From Bacteroidales bacterium (lineage in GTDB: Bacteria > Bacteroidota > Bacteroidia > Bacteroidales > UBA7332): DNA of 64,000 nucleotides. The translations under genes were made by a program, and so were the position numbers. This document shows positions 1 to 8,679 of the stretch, one piece after another. The notes under the pieces are model-generated. The model did no database searches and had not been told where the DNA came from. It was given only the letters and a program-made list of their open reading frames with translations. The DNA lies in NCBI GenBank assembly GCA_028687995.1, contig JAQTZA010000003.1:214211-278210 (forward strand), given 5' to 3'. The first letter of the stretch is position 1; each line of letters begins with the position of its first letter.

Positions 1-1
1 A

Positions 2-718
2 GATAATCTTGAAACGAAATCTATCTCTCCCGAAATTTTCTTCTGCTTAGCAGAAGACAAGAATGGAGCTATTTGGGTAGGGACAGATATGGGACCAATA
101 GTTTTTAACAGCCCATCTAAAGTTTTCACCGACAATTTCCTTGGATCTCGCATAAAAGTACCTCGAAACGATGGTACACAACTTGCCGATTATCTACTTG
201 AAGGAGAAAAGATTAGAGTAATATGTGTGGATGGTGGAAATAGAAAATGGATCGGAACTGAGGAAAACGGTGTGTATTTAGTGAGTGAAAACGGGCAAGA
301 GACTCTTTTTCACTTTACATCTGACAACAGCCCATTACTATCAAACAAAGTATTATCCATAGCTATTCATCCACTTACCGGAGAGGTTTTTATAGGCACT
401 GACAAAGGGTTGGTCTCTTACCGAAGTGATGCCATTGAAGGAAAAAAAAGCTATTCGAATGTGTATGCATTTCCTAATCCAGTACAACCCAACTATGAAG
501 GGTTGATTACAATAACTGGATTGATTGCCAATTCTACGGTTCGAATCACAGACATTACAGGAAATTCCATTTTTGAAGGTCAATCTGAAGGAGGTCAAAT
601 ATCATGGAACGGACGGAATCGAAAAGGAGAACATTTGGCAAGTGGCGTTTACTTAGTCTATTCTGCAATAAGCGAGGCTCTTGACGGTGTTGTTACAAAA
701 ATTCTGATTATAAAATAA
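2..718 (+). CDS. PorZ-like T9SS propeller protein, C-terminal part (cut by window start)
   Basis: The reading frame is open from the first bases and runs upstream of the ATG at 89, so only the last ~238 residues are visible. It aligns closely along its length with the C-terminal part of the next gene (801-3089): a propeller strand with the pattern WVGTD..GP, the pair KW-GT and GEVFIGTDKGLVSY, then a ~85-residue C-terminal domain starting near FPNPVQP and ending in VTKILIIK. That end resembles the T9SS C-terminal domain. PorZ is a surface component of the type IX secretion attachment complex that holds A-LPS for sortase PorU; whether this copy works like that is inferred. The two genes are tandem paralogues. 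Confidence 0.8.
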   Translation, partial: DNLETKSISPEIFFCLAEDKNGAIWVGTDMGPIVFNSPSKVFTDNFLGSRIKVPRNDGTQLADYLLEGEKIRVICVDGGNRKWIGTEENGVYLVSENGQETLFHFTSDNSPLLSNKVLSIAIHPLTGEVFIGTDKGLVSYRSDAIEGKKSYSNVYAFPNPVQPNYEGLITITGLIANSTVRITDITGNSIFEGQSEGGQISWNGRNRKGEHLASGVYLVYSAISEALDGVVTKILIIK

Positions 719-742
719 TGACCTAATTTATTAAAAAATAGC

Positions 743-750
743 TACTTTTG
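743..750 (+). promoter_or_regulatory. Bacteroidetes -7 element upstream of the full-length porZ-like gene
   Basis: TACTTTTG matches TAnnTTTG and lies 50 bp before the ATG at 801. The second porZ-like gene can therefore be transcribed on its own. No clear -33 TTTG is seen at the usual distance. Confidence 0.45.
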
Positions 751-800
751 TCCATTCGACTTTACTGAAATCTCAATTAATATCTATTTCAAACAATTAT

Positions 801-3089
801 ATGAAAAAAACAATCCTCCTTCTTCTATCTTATATCTCACTCACTGTTTCGGCACAATTACCTAGCGGAACTTGGAGAACTCATCTTTCGTACTCATCTG
901 TAACACAAGTTGCAGAAACTCCAACAAAAGTATTTGGTTTGGCAGATGGCGCGCTGTTTGCATACAATAAAGCGACTCAAAATATAAATTTATATAGCAA
1001 GGTCGATGGTTTGAGCGATAATAAAGTAACACTCATTGCGTACAGCTCAACGAATAGCACACTGATGATTGTTTATGACAATTCCAATATCGATTTGTTG
1101 ACTGAAGATGGGCATATATACAATATTCCTGACATAAAAGACAATCAAAAGCCGTTTAACAAGACTATCAATAAAGTAAATTTTGAAGGCTCAATCGCTT
1201 ATGTTGGAACGTATTATGGCATAACGACAATTAATCTAACGACTCGTTTAGCTGAAAATACATATCTATTAAAAAAGAAAGTGCTCTCAACAGCCACATT
1301 CAATGGAAATATTTATGCAGCTACCGATCAAGGTATTGTTTCTGCCTCTTTGTCGTCAAATCTTGCGGATAATAACAATTGGACGTTAATTAATGCCTTA
1401 AAAGCGACAGATTTAGCGGTATTCCAAAACACCTTGGTTGGAGTTGTTACTAGTAGCGGACTCTACTCTATTACTCCTAGCAGCTATCAATTATTGAAAA
1501 CAAACACAGCATTTACAAATCTTTTTGTTGTAAACAACGTATTGATTGTATTTGGACTCAAACAGTTAAGTTATTTTACCTCTCTTGCTCAAGAAACTAT
1601 TGTTTCAGGAACAACCTATTATGGACTTTCAGCGCTTGATCCCACTATAACGACATGGCACGCAGCAGGAACAGCAGGGATTAATCGTATTGATAAATCG
1701 GGTAGTAGCTATACAAAAGTGACGCTTGGTTACAAACCGACGGGTCCAATGGCAAATAATCCATACCGCATGAAATTTAGCGGTAATAAACTAATGGTCG
1801 TTGGAGGTGGAGCATATTATGATCGATACAAAACACCTGGTCAGATGATGTTTTTCAATAATGAGCAATGGAGTTTTCAAAAAGTAGATACAATTCTAGC
1901 TCAAGGAGCAACCGCACGAGATTTTATGAATATCGTAGAAGATCCTCGCGAAACGAACCATTACTTTGTCTCATCATATGGAGAGGGAGTCTATGAGTTT
2001 AGAAATCAAAAATTGGTAAAAATACACGATCATTTTAATAGCTCTATCCAAGCACACGCATTAGTGGGAACTGCTTCACATTACGATCGTACATTTGGTC
2101 TTTGTTATGATAAAGATACAAATCTGTATGTGACCAATATGCATGTCAGCAATGCAGTGAAAGTATTCTCAAAAAATGGTACATGGACATCGCTGAACTA
2201 TCCTTTGATTGCGAATAAAGAGTTACTGTTCGAAATTGGACAAACAAAAAAAGGGTTATTTTGGGTGATAAGTGTAGAGGTGGAAACTGGTGTATTTTTC
2301 TTCGACACCAAGGGTACATTGACTAACCAAAGTGACGACCAATCGAAGTTTTTTTCAACAATCGATTATCTCGAAAACGGTGAACAAAAATCTTTAAAAC
2401 CTGCCAACTTCCTCTGTCTTGCAGAAGACAAAAAGGGTGAATTGTGGGTAGGGACAGACAAAGGACCTGTAATCTTCAAGAATCCTTCTCAAATTTTCGA
2501 TGCAAATTATATGGAATCTCGTATAAAATTGCCTGCCACAGCCGCTTCCCCGATTACTGGATATCTTTTAGAAGGCGATAATGTAACCTCTATAGCTGTG
2601 GACGCAAATAACAGAAAATGGCTAGGAACGGATGCTAATGGTGTATATTTCGTAAGCGAAGATGGTCTTCAAACTATTTTTCACTACTCTACAGACAACA
2701 GTCCATTGCCATCTAATAAAATTCTTTCGATCGCCATTCATCCTACAACTGGAGAAGTATTCATTGGAACAGACAAAGGGCTTGTTTCTTATACAAATGA
2801 AGCTTTAACAAGTCAAAAGAAATTTACAGAAGTATATGCAACTCCCAATCCAGTAAGACCAGAATACGACGGATCGATCACAATATCAGGATTAAAGCTC
2901 AATTCATCTGTCAAAATTACAGACGCTAGTGGGAAGACCGTTTTCGAAGGCACTTCTACCGAAACTCAGATTGTTTGGGATGGATTAGATAAATCCGGTA
3001 ATCGCGTAGATACAGGAGTCTATTCTGTCTATGCCTCAACAAGCGATTCCTTAGAGTCGTTTGTCACTCAAATTGTTGTTGTAAAATAG
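801..3089 (+). CDS. porZ: PorZ-like type IX secretion system component, two-component-regulator propeller protein
   Basis: The 762-residue protein starts with a Sec signal peptide (MKKTILLLLSYISLTVSA, cut probably after AQ) and continues with LPSGTWRTHLSYSSVTQV, an N-terminus I associate with PorZ. The middle is built of short beta-propeller strands; repeated WVGTDKGPV, KWLGTDANGV and VFIGTDKGLVSY units lie near residues 550-660. A C-terminal sorting-like domain follows (about 675-762, beginning TPNPVRPEYDG, ending QIVVVK). In Porphyromonas PorZ acts with PorU, PorV and PorQ at the cell surface in attaching cargo to A-LPS. The window encodes T9SS cargo elsewhere (7911-8390, 57904-58932), which fits. 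A diverged paralogue precedes it, so which copy is the true PorZ is open. Confidence 0.75.
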   Translation: MKKTILLLLSYISLTVSAQLPSGTWRTHLSYSSVTQVAETPTKVFGLADGALFAYNKATQNINLYSKVDGLSDNKVTLIAYSSTNSTLMIVYDNSNIDLLTEDGHIYNIPDIKDNQKPFNKTINKVNFEGSIAYVGTYYGITTINLTTRLAENTYLLKKKVLSTATFNGNIYAATDQGIVSASLSSNLADNNNWTLINALKATDLAVFQNTLVGVVTSSGLYSITPSSYQLLKTNTAFTNLFVVNNVLIVFGLKQLSYFTSLAQETIVSGTTYYGLSALDPTITTWHAAGTAGINRIDKSGSSYTKVTLGYKPTGPMANNPYRMKFSGNKLMVVGGGAYYDRYKTPGQMMFFNNEQWSFQKVDTILAQGATARDFMNIVEDPRETNHYFVSSYGEGVYEFRNQKLVKIHDHFNSSIQAHALVGTASHYDRTFGLCYDKDTNLYVTNMHVSNAVKVFSKNGTWTSLNYPLIANKELLFEIGQTKKGLFWVISVEVETGVFFFDTKGTLTNQSDDQSKFFSTIDYLENGEQKSLKPANFLCLAEDKKGELWVGTDKGPVIFKNPSQIFDANYMESRIKLPATAASPITGYLLEGDNVTSIAVDANNRKWLGTDANGVYFVSEDGLQTIFHYSTDNSPLPSNKILSIAIHPTTGEVFIGTDKGLVSYTNEALTSQKKFTEVYATPNPVRPEYDGSITISGLKLNSSVKITDASGKTVFEGTSTETQIVWDGLDKSGNRVDTGVYSVYASTSDSLESFVTQIVVVK

Positions 3090-3103
3090 CTCAACTATAT
3101 TGT

Positions 3104-3136
3104 GGGGAGATAGAGTTTTCAGATTTTATCTCCTCA
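3104..3136 (+). terminator. Stem-loop after the porZ-like gene
   Basis: A 10-bp stem (3104-3113 with 3127-3136, one G-T pair) sits 15 bp after the stop codon. The following T-tract is weak, so termination strength is uncertain. Confidence 0.4.
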
Positions 3137-3215
3137 TAATTTATCTCGTTCTTTATCATCGAAAACTAGAAAATGTTTCGCAGAAATTATAAAATTTCCC
3201 CTTAAAATCCAACCT

Positions 3216-5018
3216 ATGGCCACCCTGTTTTCAAACATTATACCTCAGCAAGCTGAGAAGTATGGCGATAAAATTGCGTACCGACTCAAAGACGAACACA
3301 CCAATCAATGGATTCCTACATCTTGGAATCAATTCTCAAAAAAAGTAGTGTTGCTGGCCAAAGCTCTTGAAAAATTAGGAGTAAAAGTGCAAGACAATGT
3401 GGCTATTTGCTCTCAAAATAAGCCCGAAATTCTTATTTCAGAATATGCGCTGTATACGATTAGAGCTGTTTCTGTACCACTTTATGCTACTAGTTCTACG
3501 ACTCAGATAGAATATATTCTAACAGATGCTGAAATCTCTTTTATCTTGGTTGGAGAACAAGAGCAGTATGATGTGGTGTTTCCTCTCCTTTCAAGCAATA
3601 AATTCCTAAAACAGATAGTTATTTTTGACCAAAACGTCAAAGTTGATTCAGAAGACAAGAACTCCTTGTATTTTGAAGACTTGTTGCAAATGGGAGAGAC
3701 AGCTGATAATAATTCTGAAATTAACAAACGAACAGCAGAATCAAACGAAGAGGATCTTGCCACTCTGATCTACACCTCTGGAACAACTGGCGTACCGAAA
3801 GGAGTGATGTTGACTCATAGCAATTTTACAGAAGCAGTTCGCATTCACGAAATACGCCTTGATGACGTAACAGATAAAGATGTATCGATCAGTTTTCTGC
3901 CTATGTCGCACATTTTTGAGAAAATGTGGTGCTACTACTGCCTTATCAGAGGAGTCAGAATCGAATTCAATCTTCGTCCGATGGAGATTCAAAAAACATT
4001 ACAAGAAATCAGACCAACTCTGATGTGCAGTGTGCCTCGCTTATGGGAAAAAATATACGCTGGAGTAGAGGAGAAAATGGAAAAATCAGGTGCGGTTAGT
4101 CGTTTCATTATGAAACAAGCGATCAAAACTGGAAAAATCAGAAACCTGAATTACATAAGATTAGAAAAACGTCCTCCTTTTTTGGTGGAGGCACGCTATA
4201 AACTTTTCGAAAAACTCGTTTTCACCAAACTTAAAAAAGCAATTGGTATCGAAAACGGAAATTTTTTCCCCGTTGCAGGAGCTCCTTTAGCAGATCATTT
4301 GAATGAATTTTTCCATGCGTGTGGTATCGAAATCCGTTATGGATATGGCTTAACAGAAACTACAGCATCTGTCTCTACCTATTTCAAAACCGGCTACGTA
4401 ATTGGCTCTGTTGGTGTTGAAATGCCTGGATTAGAAGTAAAAATAGGTGAAGACAACGAAATCTTGGTGAAAGGCAAAACCATTATGAAAGGGTATTACA
4501 AAAAACCAGTAGAAACAGCCGAAGTAATGACTGCTGACGGATGGTTCAAAACGGGCGATGCTGGCACCCTTTCTGAGAATGGAGTGCTAACAATGACCGA
4601 ACGCATTAAAGATTTAATTAAAACATCGAACGGGAAATATGTGGCACCACAAGCGTTGGAGTTGAAAATTGGCGAAGATAAATTTATCGATCAAATTGCG
4701 ATTATTGGCGATGAGAAGAAATTCATTACCGCACTTATTATACCTGCTTACGAAGCCCTGAAAGAGTATGCTGCTACCAAACAAATTCAGTTTCGAAACA
4801 TGGAAGAGTTGATCAAACACAGCGCAATTCACGATATGATTGTGCAACGAATCAATGCCCGCCAAAAGGATTTTGCGACCTACGAACAGGTGAAAAAATT
4901 CACACTATTACCTTATCCATTTACGCTTGAAGGTGGCGAACTCACCAACACATTAAAGTTGAAACGAAAAATGATTTTACAAAAATACAACGCCCAAATA
5001 GAGGAGATGTATCGGTAA
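3216..5018 (+). CDS. Long-chain fatty acid-CoA ligase (AMP-forming)
   Basis: 600 residues, the usual size of FadD15-type acyl-CoA synthetases. It activates fatty acids to acyl-CoA through an acyl-adenylate. The AMP-binding P-loop YTSGTTGVPKGVMLTH is near residue 190, GYGLTETTASVS near 385, the adenylate motif GWFKTGDAG near 450 and the hinge ERIKDLIKTSNGKYVAP near 465. The DLIKTSNGK form and the ~600-residue length favour the long-chain group. No signal peptide, so cytoplasmic or membrane-associated. It ends 36 bp before prfB on the same strand and may be co-transcribed with it. The exact chain-length preference cannot be read from sequence. Confidence 0.88.
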   Translation: MATLFSNIIPQQAEKYGDKIAYRLKDEHTNQWIPTSWNQFSKKVVLLAKALEKLGVKVQDNVAICSQNKPEILISEYALYTIRAVSVPLYATSSTTQIEYILTDAEISFILVGEQEQYDVVFPLLSSNKFLKQIVIFDQNVKVDSEDKNSLYFEDLLQMGETADNNSEINKRTAESNEEDLATLIYTSGTTGVPKGVMLTHSNFTEAVRIHEIRLDDVTDKDVSISFLPMSHIFEKMWCYYCLIRGVRIEFNLRPMEIQKTLQEIRPTLMCSVPRLWEKIYAGVEEKMEKSGAVSRFIMKQAIKTGKIRNLNYIRLEKRPPFLVEARYKLFEKLVFTKLKKAIGIENGNFFPVAGAPLADHLNEFFHACGIEIRYGYGLTETTASVSTYFKTGYVIGSVGVEMPGLEVKIGEDNEILVKGKTIMKGYYKKPVETAEVMTADGWFKTGDAGTLSENGVLTMTERIKDLIKTSNGKYVAPQALELKIGEDKFIDQIAIIGDEKKFITALIIPAYEALKEYAATKQIQFRNMEELIKHSAIHDMIVQRINARQKDFATYEQVKKFTLLPYPFTLEGGELTNTLKLKRKMILQKYNAQIEEMYR

Positions 5019-5054
5019 ATCAGTTTAATAATCCAAATACGAATAAAATTACAA

Positions 5055-6171
5055 ATGATTACATCAGATCAACTACGTGAAGTAGTGGAGCGCGAGCAAG
5101 CGCTGAGGGGGTACCTTTGACATCGATACGAAGCTTATCCAAATAGAAGAAGAGGAACTAAGAACCCATGCACCCAATTTTTGGGACGATGCCAAAACGG
5201 CTGAAGTGCAAATGCGGAAAATCAGAGAGCTGAAATTCTGGGTGAATGGGTATAATGAGGTAAAATCAGCTGTCGATGAGTTACAACTCGCCTTCGAGTA
5301 CGTGAAGGAGGAGATTGTGACCGAAGAAGAGGTGGATGATGCATATTCCAAATTGCTGGAAACGCTCGAAAATCTTGAGTTGAAAAATATGCTCCGCAAC
5401 GAGGAAGATCACCTCGGAGCCGTCATCAAAATTGTAGCTGGAGCTGGTGGCACAGAGAGTCAAGATTGGGCATCGATGCTCTATCGGATGTATCAACGTT
5501 ATTGCGATAGCCAAGGCTACAAAACCGAAATCACCAACTGGCAAGACGGTGACGAAGCTGGCATAAAAACCGTAACCATGCAAGTAGAAGGCAACATGGC
5601 GTATGGCTATTTAAAATGCGAAAACGGCGTGCACCGCTTAGTGCGCGTGTCTCCATTCAATGCTCAAGGCAAGCGAATGACATCGTTTACATCGGTGTTT
5701 GTGATTCCACTCATCGACGATTCTATAGAAATAGACATCAATCCGGCCGATGTCACCTGGGATACATTCCGCTCTGGTGGAGCTGGCGGACAGAATGTAA
5801 ACAAGGTGGAAACAGGGGTGCGCCTGCGCTACAAATACAAAGACGAGGAGACGGGCGAAGTCAAAGAGATTGCCATCGAAAATACGGAAAGTCGCTCGCA
5901 ATTTGGCAACAAAGACAACGCCATGCGTTTGTTGAAATCGCAACTCTACGAAATGGAGCTCGAAAAACGCCGTGCAGCAACCGCGAAAGTGGAAGCCGGA
6001 AAGAAGAAAATCGAGTGGGGATCGCAAATTCGAAGTTATGTTTTTGACGATCGACGCGTAAAAGATCACCGAACAGACTATCAAACATCAAACGTGCAAG
6101 CTGTGATGGATGGCGATTTAGACGGCTTCATCAAAGCCTATCTGATGGAATTCGGCGGTGAAGAAAAATAG
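5055..6171 (+). CDS. prfB: Peptide chain release factor 2, with programmed +1 frameshift
   Basis: RF2 releases the nascent chain at UGA and UAA codons. Translation starts at the ATG at 5055, reads 21 codons to CTT (5115-5117) and meets an in-frame TGA at 5118-5120. Skipping the T at 5118 continues in the +1 frame from GAC (5119) to the stop at 6171, giving about 371 residues, close to the 365 of E. coli RF2. The slip site is preceded by an internal Shine-Dalgarno-like AGGGGG (5106-5111), so the site reads AGGGGGTACCTTTGAC, nearly the E. coli sequence. The protein has the RF2 recognition motif SPF (in RVSPFNAQ) and the catalytic GGQ (in SGGAGGQNVNK). A caller that ignores the shift would start falsely at 5206. 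Confidence 0.95.
5106..5121 (+). promoter_or_regulatory. prfB: RF2 autoregulatory +1 frameshift site
   Basis: AGGGGGTACCTTTGAC contains an SD-like hexamer, a spacer, the slippery CTT codon and a UGA followed by C, a weak termination context. When RF2 is scarce the ribosome stalls at UGA and slips +1, so RF2 controls its own synthesis. The mechanism is established for bacterial prfB; the site itself is read directly here. Confidence 0.95.
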
Positions 6172-6180
6172 AATCAGAAA

Positions 6181-6213
6181 ATGGATAGTTCACATTGAGC
6201 TGTCCATTTTTAT
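6181..6213 (+). terminator. Terminator of prfB
   Basis: A 9-bp stem (6181-6189 with 6199-6207, two G-T pairs) is followed by TTTTATTT, 9 bp after the prfB stop. Confidence 0.7.
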
Positions 6214-6230
6214 TTGATAAGTTTTTGGTC

Positions 6231-6260
6231 AAGGCGGATTTTGTTAATCCGCCTTTTCTC
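6231..6260 (+). terminator. Second hairpin after prfB, left part of a repeated terminator-promoter module
   Basis: A perfect 10-bp stem AAGGCGGATT/AATCCGCCTT (6231-6240, 6246-6255) with loop TTGTT is followed by TTCTC. Related hairpins occur at 8525-8547 and about 9314-9337; the first two are each followed by the identical 63-bp repeat. Confidence 0.6.
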
Positions 6261-6323
6261 TACTATAGGAATCGAAGATCAGCGGAGTTAATTTGCAATT
6301 CCGACAATAAGAAATACATTTGT
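6261..6323 (+). repeat. 63-bp perfect direct repeat, copy 1 (promoter-bearing)
   Basis: These 63 bases are identical to 8555-8617. Within the repeat lie TTTG (6292-6295) and TACATTTG (6315-6322) 19 bp apart, which is the Bacteroidetes -33/-7 promoter pattern. Copy 1 points rightward into about 100 bp without an ORF and then into the 3' end of a gene on the other strand, so its present target is unclear. Confidence 0.85.
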
Positions 6324-6423
6324 TGACGGATCACAGTTCTTGATAATAGAAATAAGCGGGATAGCATATCCAGCTAACGGTCATCGAAATTCTACGGTAT
6401 ATCCGATGTGAGGAGATGCTTTT

Positions 6424-7911
6424 TTAATTCCCAGAAGGAATAACAGAATCTTTCAAGCATCTCACACAATAATAAGAATATTTATAGTTAATTATATTAC
6501 TTTGTCCATCATAAAATAATCTCGAGTCATCACTGACTATTGAAAAAATAAGACCTCCCAAAAACGTATCATAAGCTGAAAATTCCTTATCTTCTGAACG
6601 AGTCCATATAGAAAATACAGAATTTGGATTAATGTAAGAAGAATATATAGAGAATAATGGACTTGGCATTGCCGAGAATCCAGTTTTGTCATTTGCTCTT
6701 GTCGGGTTTGTATAGGGTGCCCTTGGCGAAAGAACAGCTTCATAAGAAGGATATTGAACACCATAATACTCTTTATAGCTAGGCCAATCTCTTGAGGCTA
6801 AATCGAGAGAGACGTAACCACTGTAAACATCAGGGCCTCCCCAGCTCACACCTGTATGATCAGTAAGCCATCTATCTAAAATATGAAATTCATCAATGCT
6901 TGGAACATGCCATCCTCTTGGGCAAATATTTCTACCGTGGTTACTTAGAGAGTCTACTGCATACCAATTATACATTGCACCATATTGTTTAAAGTAGAGA
7001 TATTTATCATTTAGATACCAAGTAAAAGATGGTCTACGTAATGAATCATGAAGTGATGTTAATTTTAAATTATGGTCAATTTCATTAAGTGAATCTGTAA
7101 CAACTTGAGTTCTTTCAATCGGCACATTTTTGTTCCACCATTCTTCGTCTGGCCAGTCTATACTTGGAGGAGTTGGCATTTTCTGTCCAGCATATTCTAT
7201 CGCGGATCCATCATTATATCTAGTTGTCTTAAGGTTTTCCTTCATCCAAATTTGATCACCAATTTTGACTTCTGTGTATTCGTTCCCATCAATATCCTTA
7301 AAATCATATTTAGGAATTTTACTTTCTATCTCTGTTACTCTTGCAACGATTGCTTCTAATGATTTATTAACAGCCAACAATGAATCAAGAGTTTTTTGAG
7401 TGACAGCATCCTTGATTCCAAAACCCTCAACAGTTGATGGTTTATTTTGAATTGCATCGAAATTAATCCATTTCACCGTTTCCGCTGTTTGTGCTGTTTC
7501 CGCTGTTTGTGCATTAAAAGCAAAAGGGACGGAGACTAATTGATTCGTTGATTTTAAAGTATAATTTTGACCCCCATTTATATCTATTTCTGACTGTAGA
7601 AAGAGTGTTCCTGTCGACCAAGGAACTTCAGCTAAAGTTCTCGTGCTTAGTGGTGTTCCTCCTCCGATAAACAACGAAAGTATACCATTTTCATTTGTAG
7701 AAATTAAATGTTTTTCTGAAAATATTATATCTCCTGTTTGAATATTGTTCAATATACTAATTCGAACGCCGATAGATTTATTCCTAATTAATTCCCCCGA
7801 AAAATCACGAATAACAGCTTGATAACTAATTTTAGAAGGAACTTCTGAAAATCCAACAGAAAGTAGGGTTAAAAAGTAGACAAAAAAATAAAATCTCTTC
7901 ATAAAGCTCAT
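6424..7911 (-). CDS. FISUMP-domain secreted protein
   Basis: 495 residues with a signal peptide (MKRFYFFVYFLTLLSVGFS). The N-terminal ~120 residues (PSKISYQAVIRDFSGELI...) form a beta-rich module common in Bacteroidetes surface proteins, followed by a TAQTAETAQTAETVKW linker and a short helical stretch. The C-terminal part is a Fibrobacter succinogenes major paralogous (FISUMP) domain: FKDIDGNEYTEVKIGDQIWM, KENLKTTRYNDG, GAMYNWYAVDS, CPRGWHVPSIDEF, TGFSAMPSP and IWTRSEDKEF are recognisable. The function of these domains is not known; the protein is probably exported. The start overlaps the stop of the upstream gene by one base (TAATG), so the two are coupled. An in-frame ATG at 7902 is an equally good start. 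Base composition is AT-rich compared with prfB. Confidence 0.75.
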   Translation of the reverse strand: MSFMKRFYFFVYFLTLLSVGFSEVPSKISYQAVIRDFSGELIRNKSIGVRISILNNIQTGDIIFSEKHLISTNENGILSLFIGGGTPLSTRTLAEVPWSTGTLFLQSEIDINGGQNYTLKSTNQLVSVPFAFNAQTAETAQTAETVKWINFDAIQNKPSTVEGFGIKDAVTQKTLDSLLAVNKSLEAIVARVTEIESKIPKYDFKDIDGNEYTEVKIGDQIWMKENLKTTRYNDGSAIEYAGQKMPTPPSIDWPDEEWWNKNVPIERTQVVTDSLNEIDHNLKLTSLHDSLRRPSFTWYLNDKYLYFKQYGAMYNWYAVDSLSNHGRNICPRGWHVPSIDEFHILDRWLTDHTGVSWGGPDVYSGYVSLDLASRDWPSYKEYYGVQYPSYEAVLSPRAPYTNPTRANDKTGFSAMPSPLFSIYSSYINPNSVFSIWTRSEDKEFSAYDTFLGGLIFSIVSDDSRLFYDGQSNIINYKYSYYCVRCLKDSVIPSGN

Positions 7912-8390
7912 TATTTTATGATTTTATATATAATTGTTTTTTTTAATTCTGTATTTAATATATTGATAACAAAATATCTATCTGACAAATTCTTCATCGA
8001 AATAATGGTTAGTTTGTCACCTAATTTCCTTTCTAAAAGAATATTTCCATTAGAATTAAATAGCTGTAATATTTCTCCTTTGCTTTCAATATCAAACTTC
8101 TCAACAATTAACTGATCAGTGAGTTTATCATGGAAAACTCTAATTTTATACTGATTTTGTTTTTTTTCATCTACCGTTGTTAAAATTATTGTTTCATAAA
8201 CTTGTATTATACCTTCAGTTAGTCTACCATCAAGGGAGTCAGAATTTTGAATAGCAACTTGGCCAACGGAAAAACTTACTGATGCAGATGAATTTGATAA
8301 ATCACCTCCAGATGTAGAAATAACATATTGTGCTAAGCCAGTAGAGAAAAAACTTAAAATTAGCACAAAAAGTAATAAAAAAAATTTCAT
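7911..8390 (-). CDS. Small T9SS cargo protein with C-terminal sorting domain
   Basis: 159 residues: signal peptide (MKFFLLLFVLILSFFSTGLA), a short segment of the type seen ahead of sorting domains (SFSVGQVAIQNSDS..EGIIQVYE), then a ~75-residue type A T9SS C-terminal domain with the pattern FHDKLTDQLIVEK..LFNSNGNILLERKL..YFVINI, ending KKTIIYKIIK. There is little room for any other domain, so it may be an accessory or structural partner of the coupled FISUMP protein. First gene of a two-gene operon. Confidence 0.7.
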   Translation of the reverse strand: MKFFLLLFVLILSFFSTGLAQYVISTSGGDLSNSSASVSFSVGQVAIQNSDSLDGRLTEGIIQVYETIILTTVDEKKQNQYKIRVFHDKLTDQLIVEKFDIESKGEILQLFNSNGNILLERKLGDKLTIISMKNLSDRYFVINILNTELKKTIIYKIIK

Positions 8391-8524
8391 GTGTTGTTTT
8401 TTACAAAATTAATATTTCTACACTAAAATACAACTATATTTTTAATATTTAACCCCTAGTGCAATTATATACACATGATTTCATCATCAACACGGATATG
8501 AAGCAGTAGAATAAGATGTTGGTT

Positions 8525-8550
8525 GGCGGGAGATCTGTGCTCTCGCCTTT
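8525..8550 (+). repeat. Hairpin preceding copy 2 of the 63-bp repeat
   Basis: GGCGGGAG (8525-8532) pairs with CTCTCGCC (8540-8547), followed by TTT. It occupies the same place relative to the 63-bp repeat as the hairpin at 6231-6255, though the stem sequence differs in part. It lies between divergent genes, so it does not end either of them. Confidence 0.55.
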
Positions 8551-8554
8551 TGAA

Positions 8555-8617
8555 TACTATAGGAATCGAAGATCAGCGGAGTTAATTTGCAATTCCGACA
8601 ATAAGAAATACATTTGT
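8555..8617 (+). repeat. 63-bp perfect direct repeat, copy 2, probable promoter of the lipoprotein gene
   Basis: Identical to 6261-6323. Its TTTG-N19-TACATTTG pattern (TACATTTG at 8609-8616) would start RNA near 8623, just ahead of the lipoprotein gene. The two copies bound a 2.3-kb segment containing the T9SS/FISUMP operon. Confidence 0.8.
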
Positions 8618-8679
8618 AGTCGGGATAATAAATGAATAGATTGAAACGGAATATAACACTAACCCCGACGAAGGCAACT

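Noticed and set aside
5616..6091. Long overlapping ORFs on both strands inside prfB
   Set aside because: They are out of frame with a clearly conserved protein and rich in His/Arg/Cys/Phe, as expected of shadow frames in a GC-balanced gene.
5206..6171. prfB annotated as a 321-residue gene starting at 5206
   Set aside because: The frame is open upstream to the +1 slip site and joins the true start at 5055; the shorter protein would lack the N-terminal helices.
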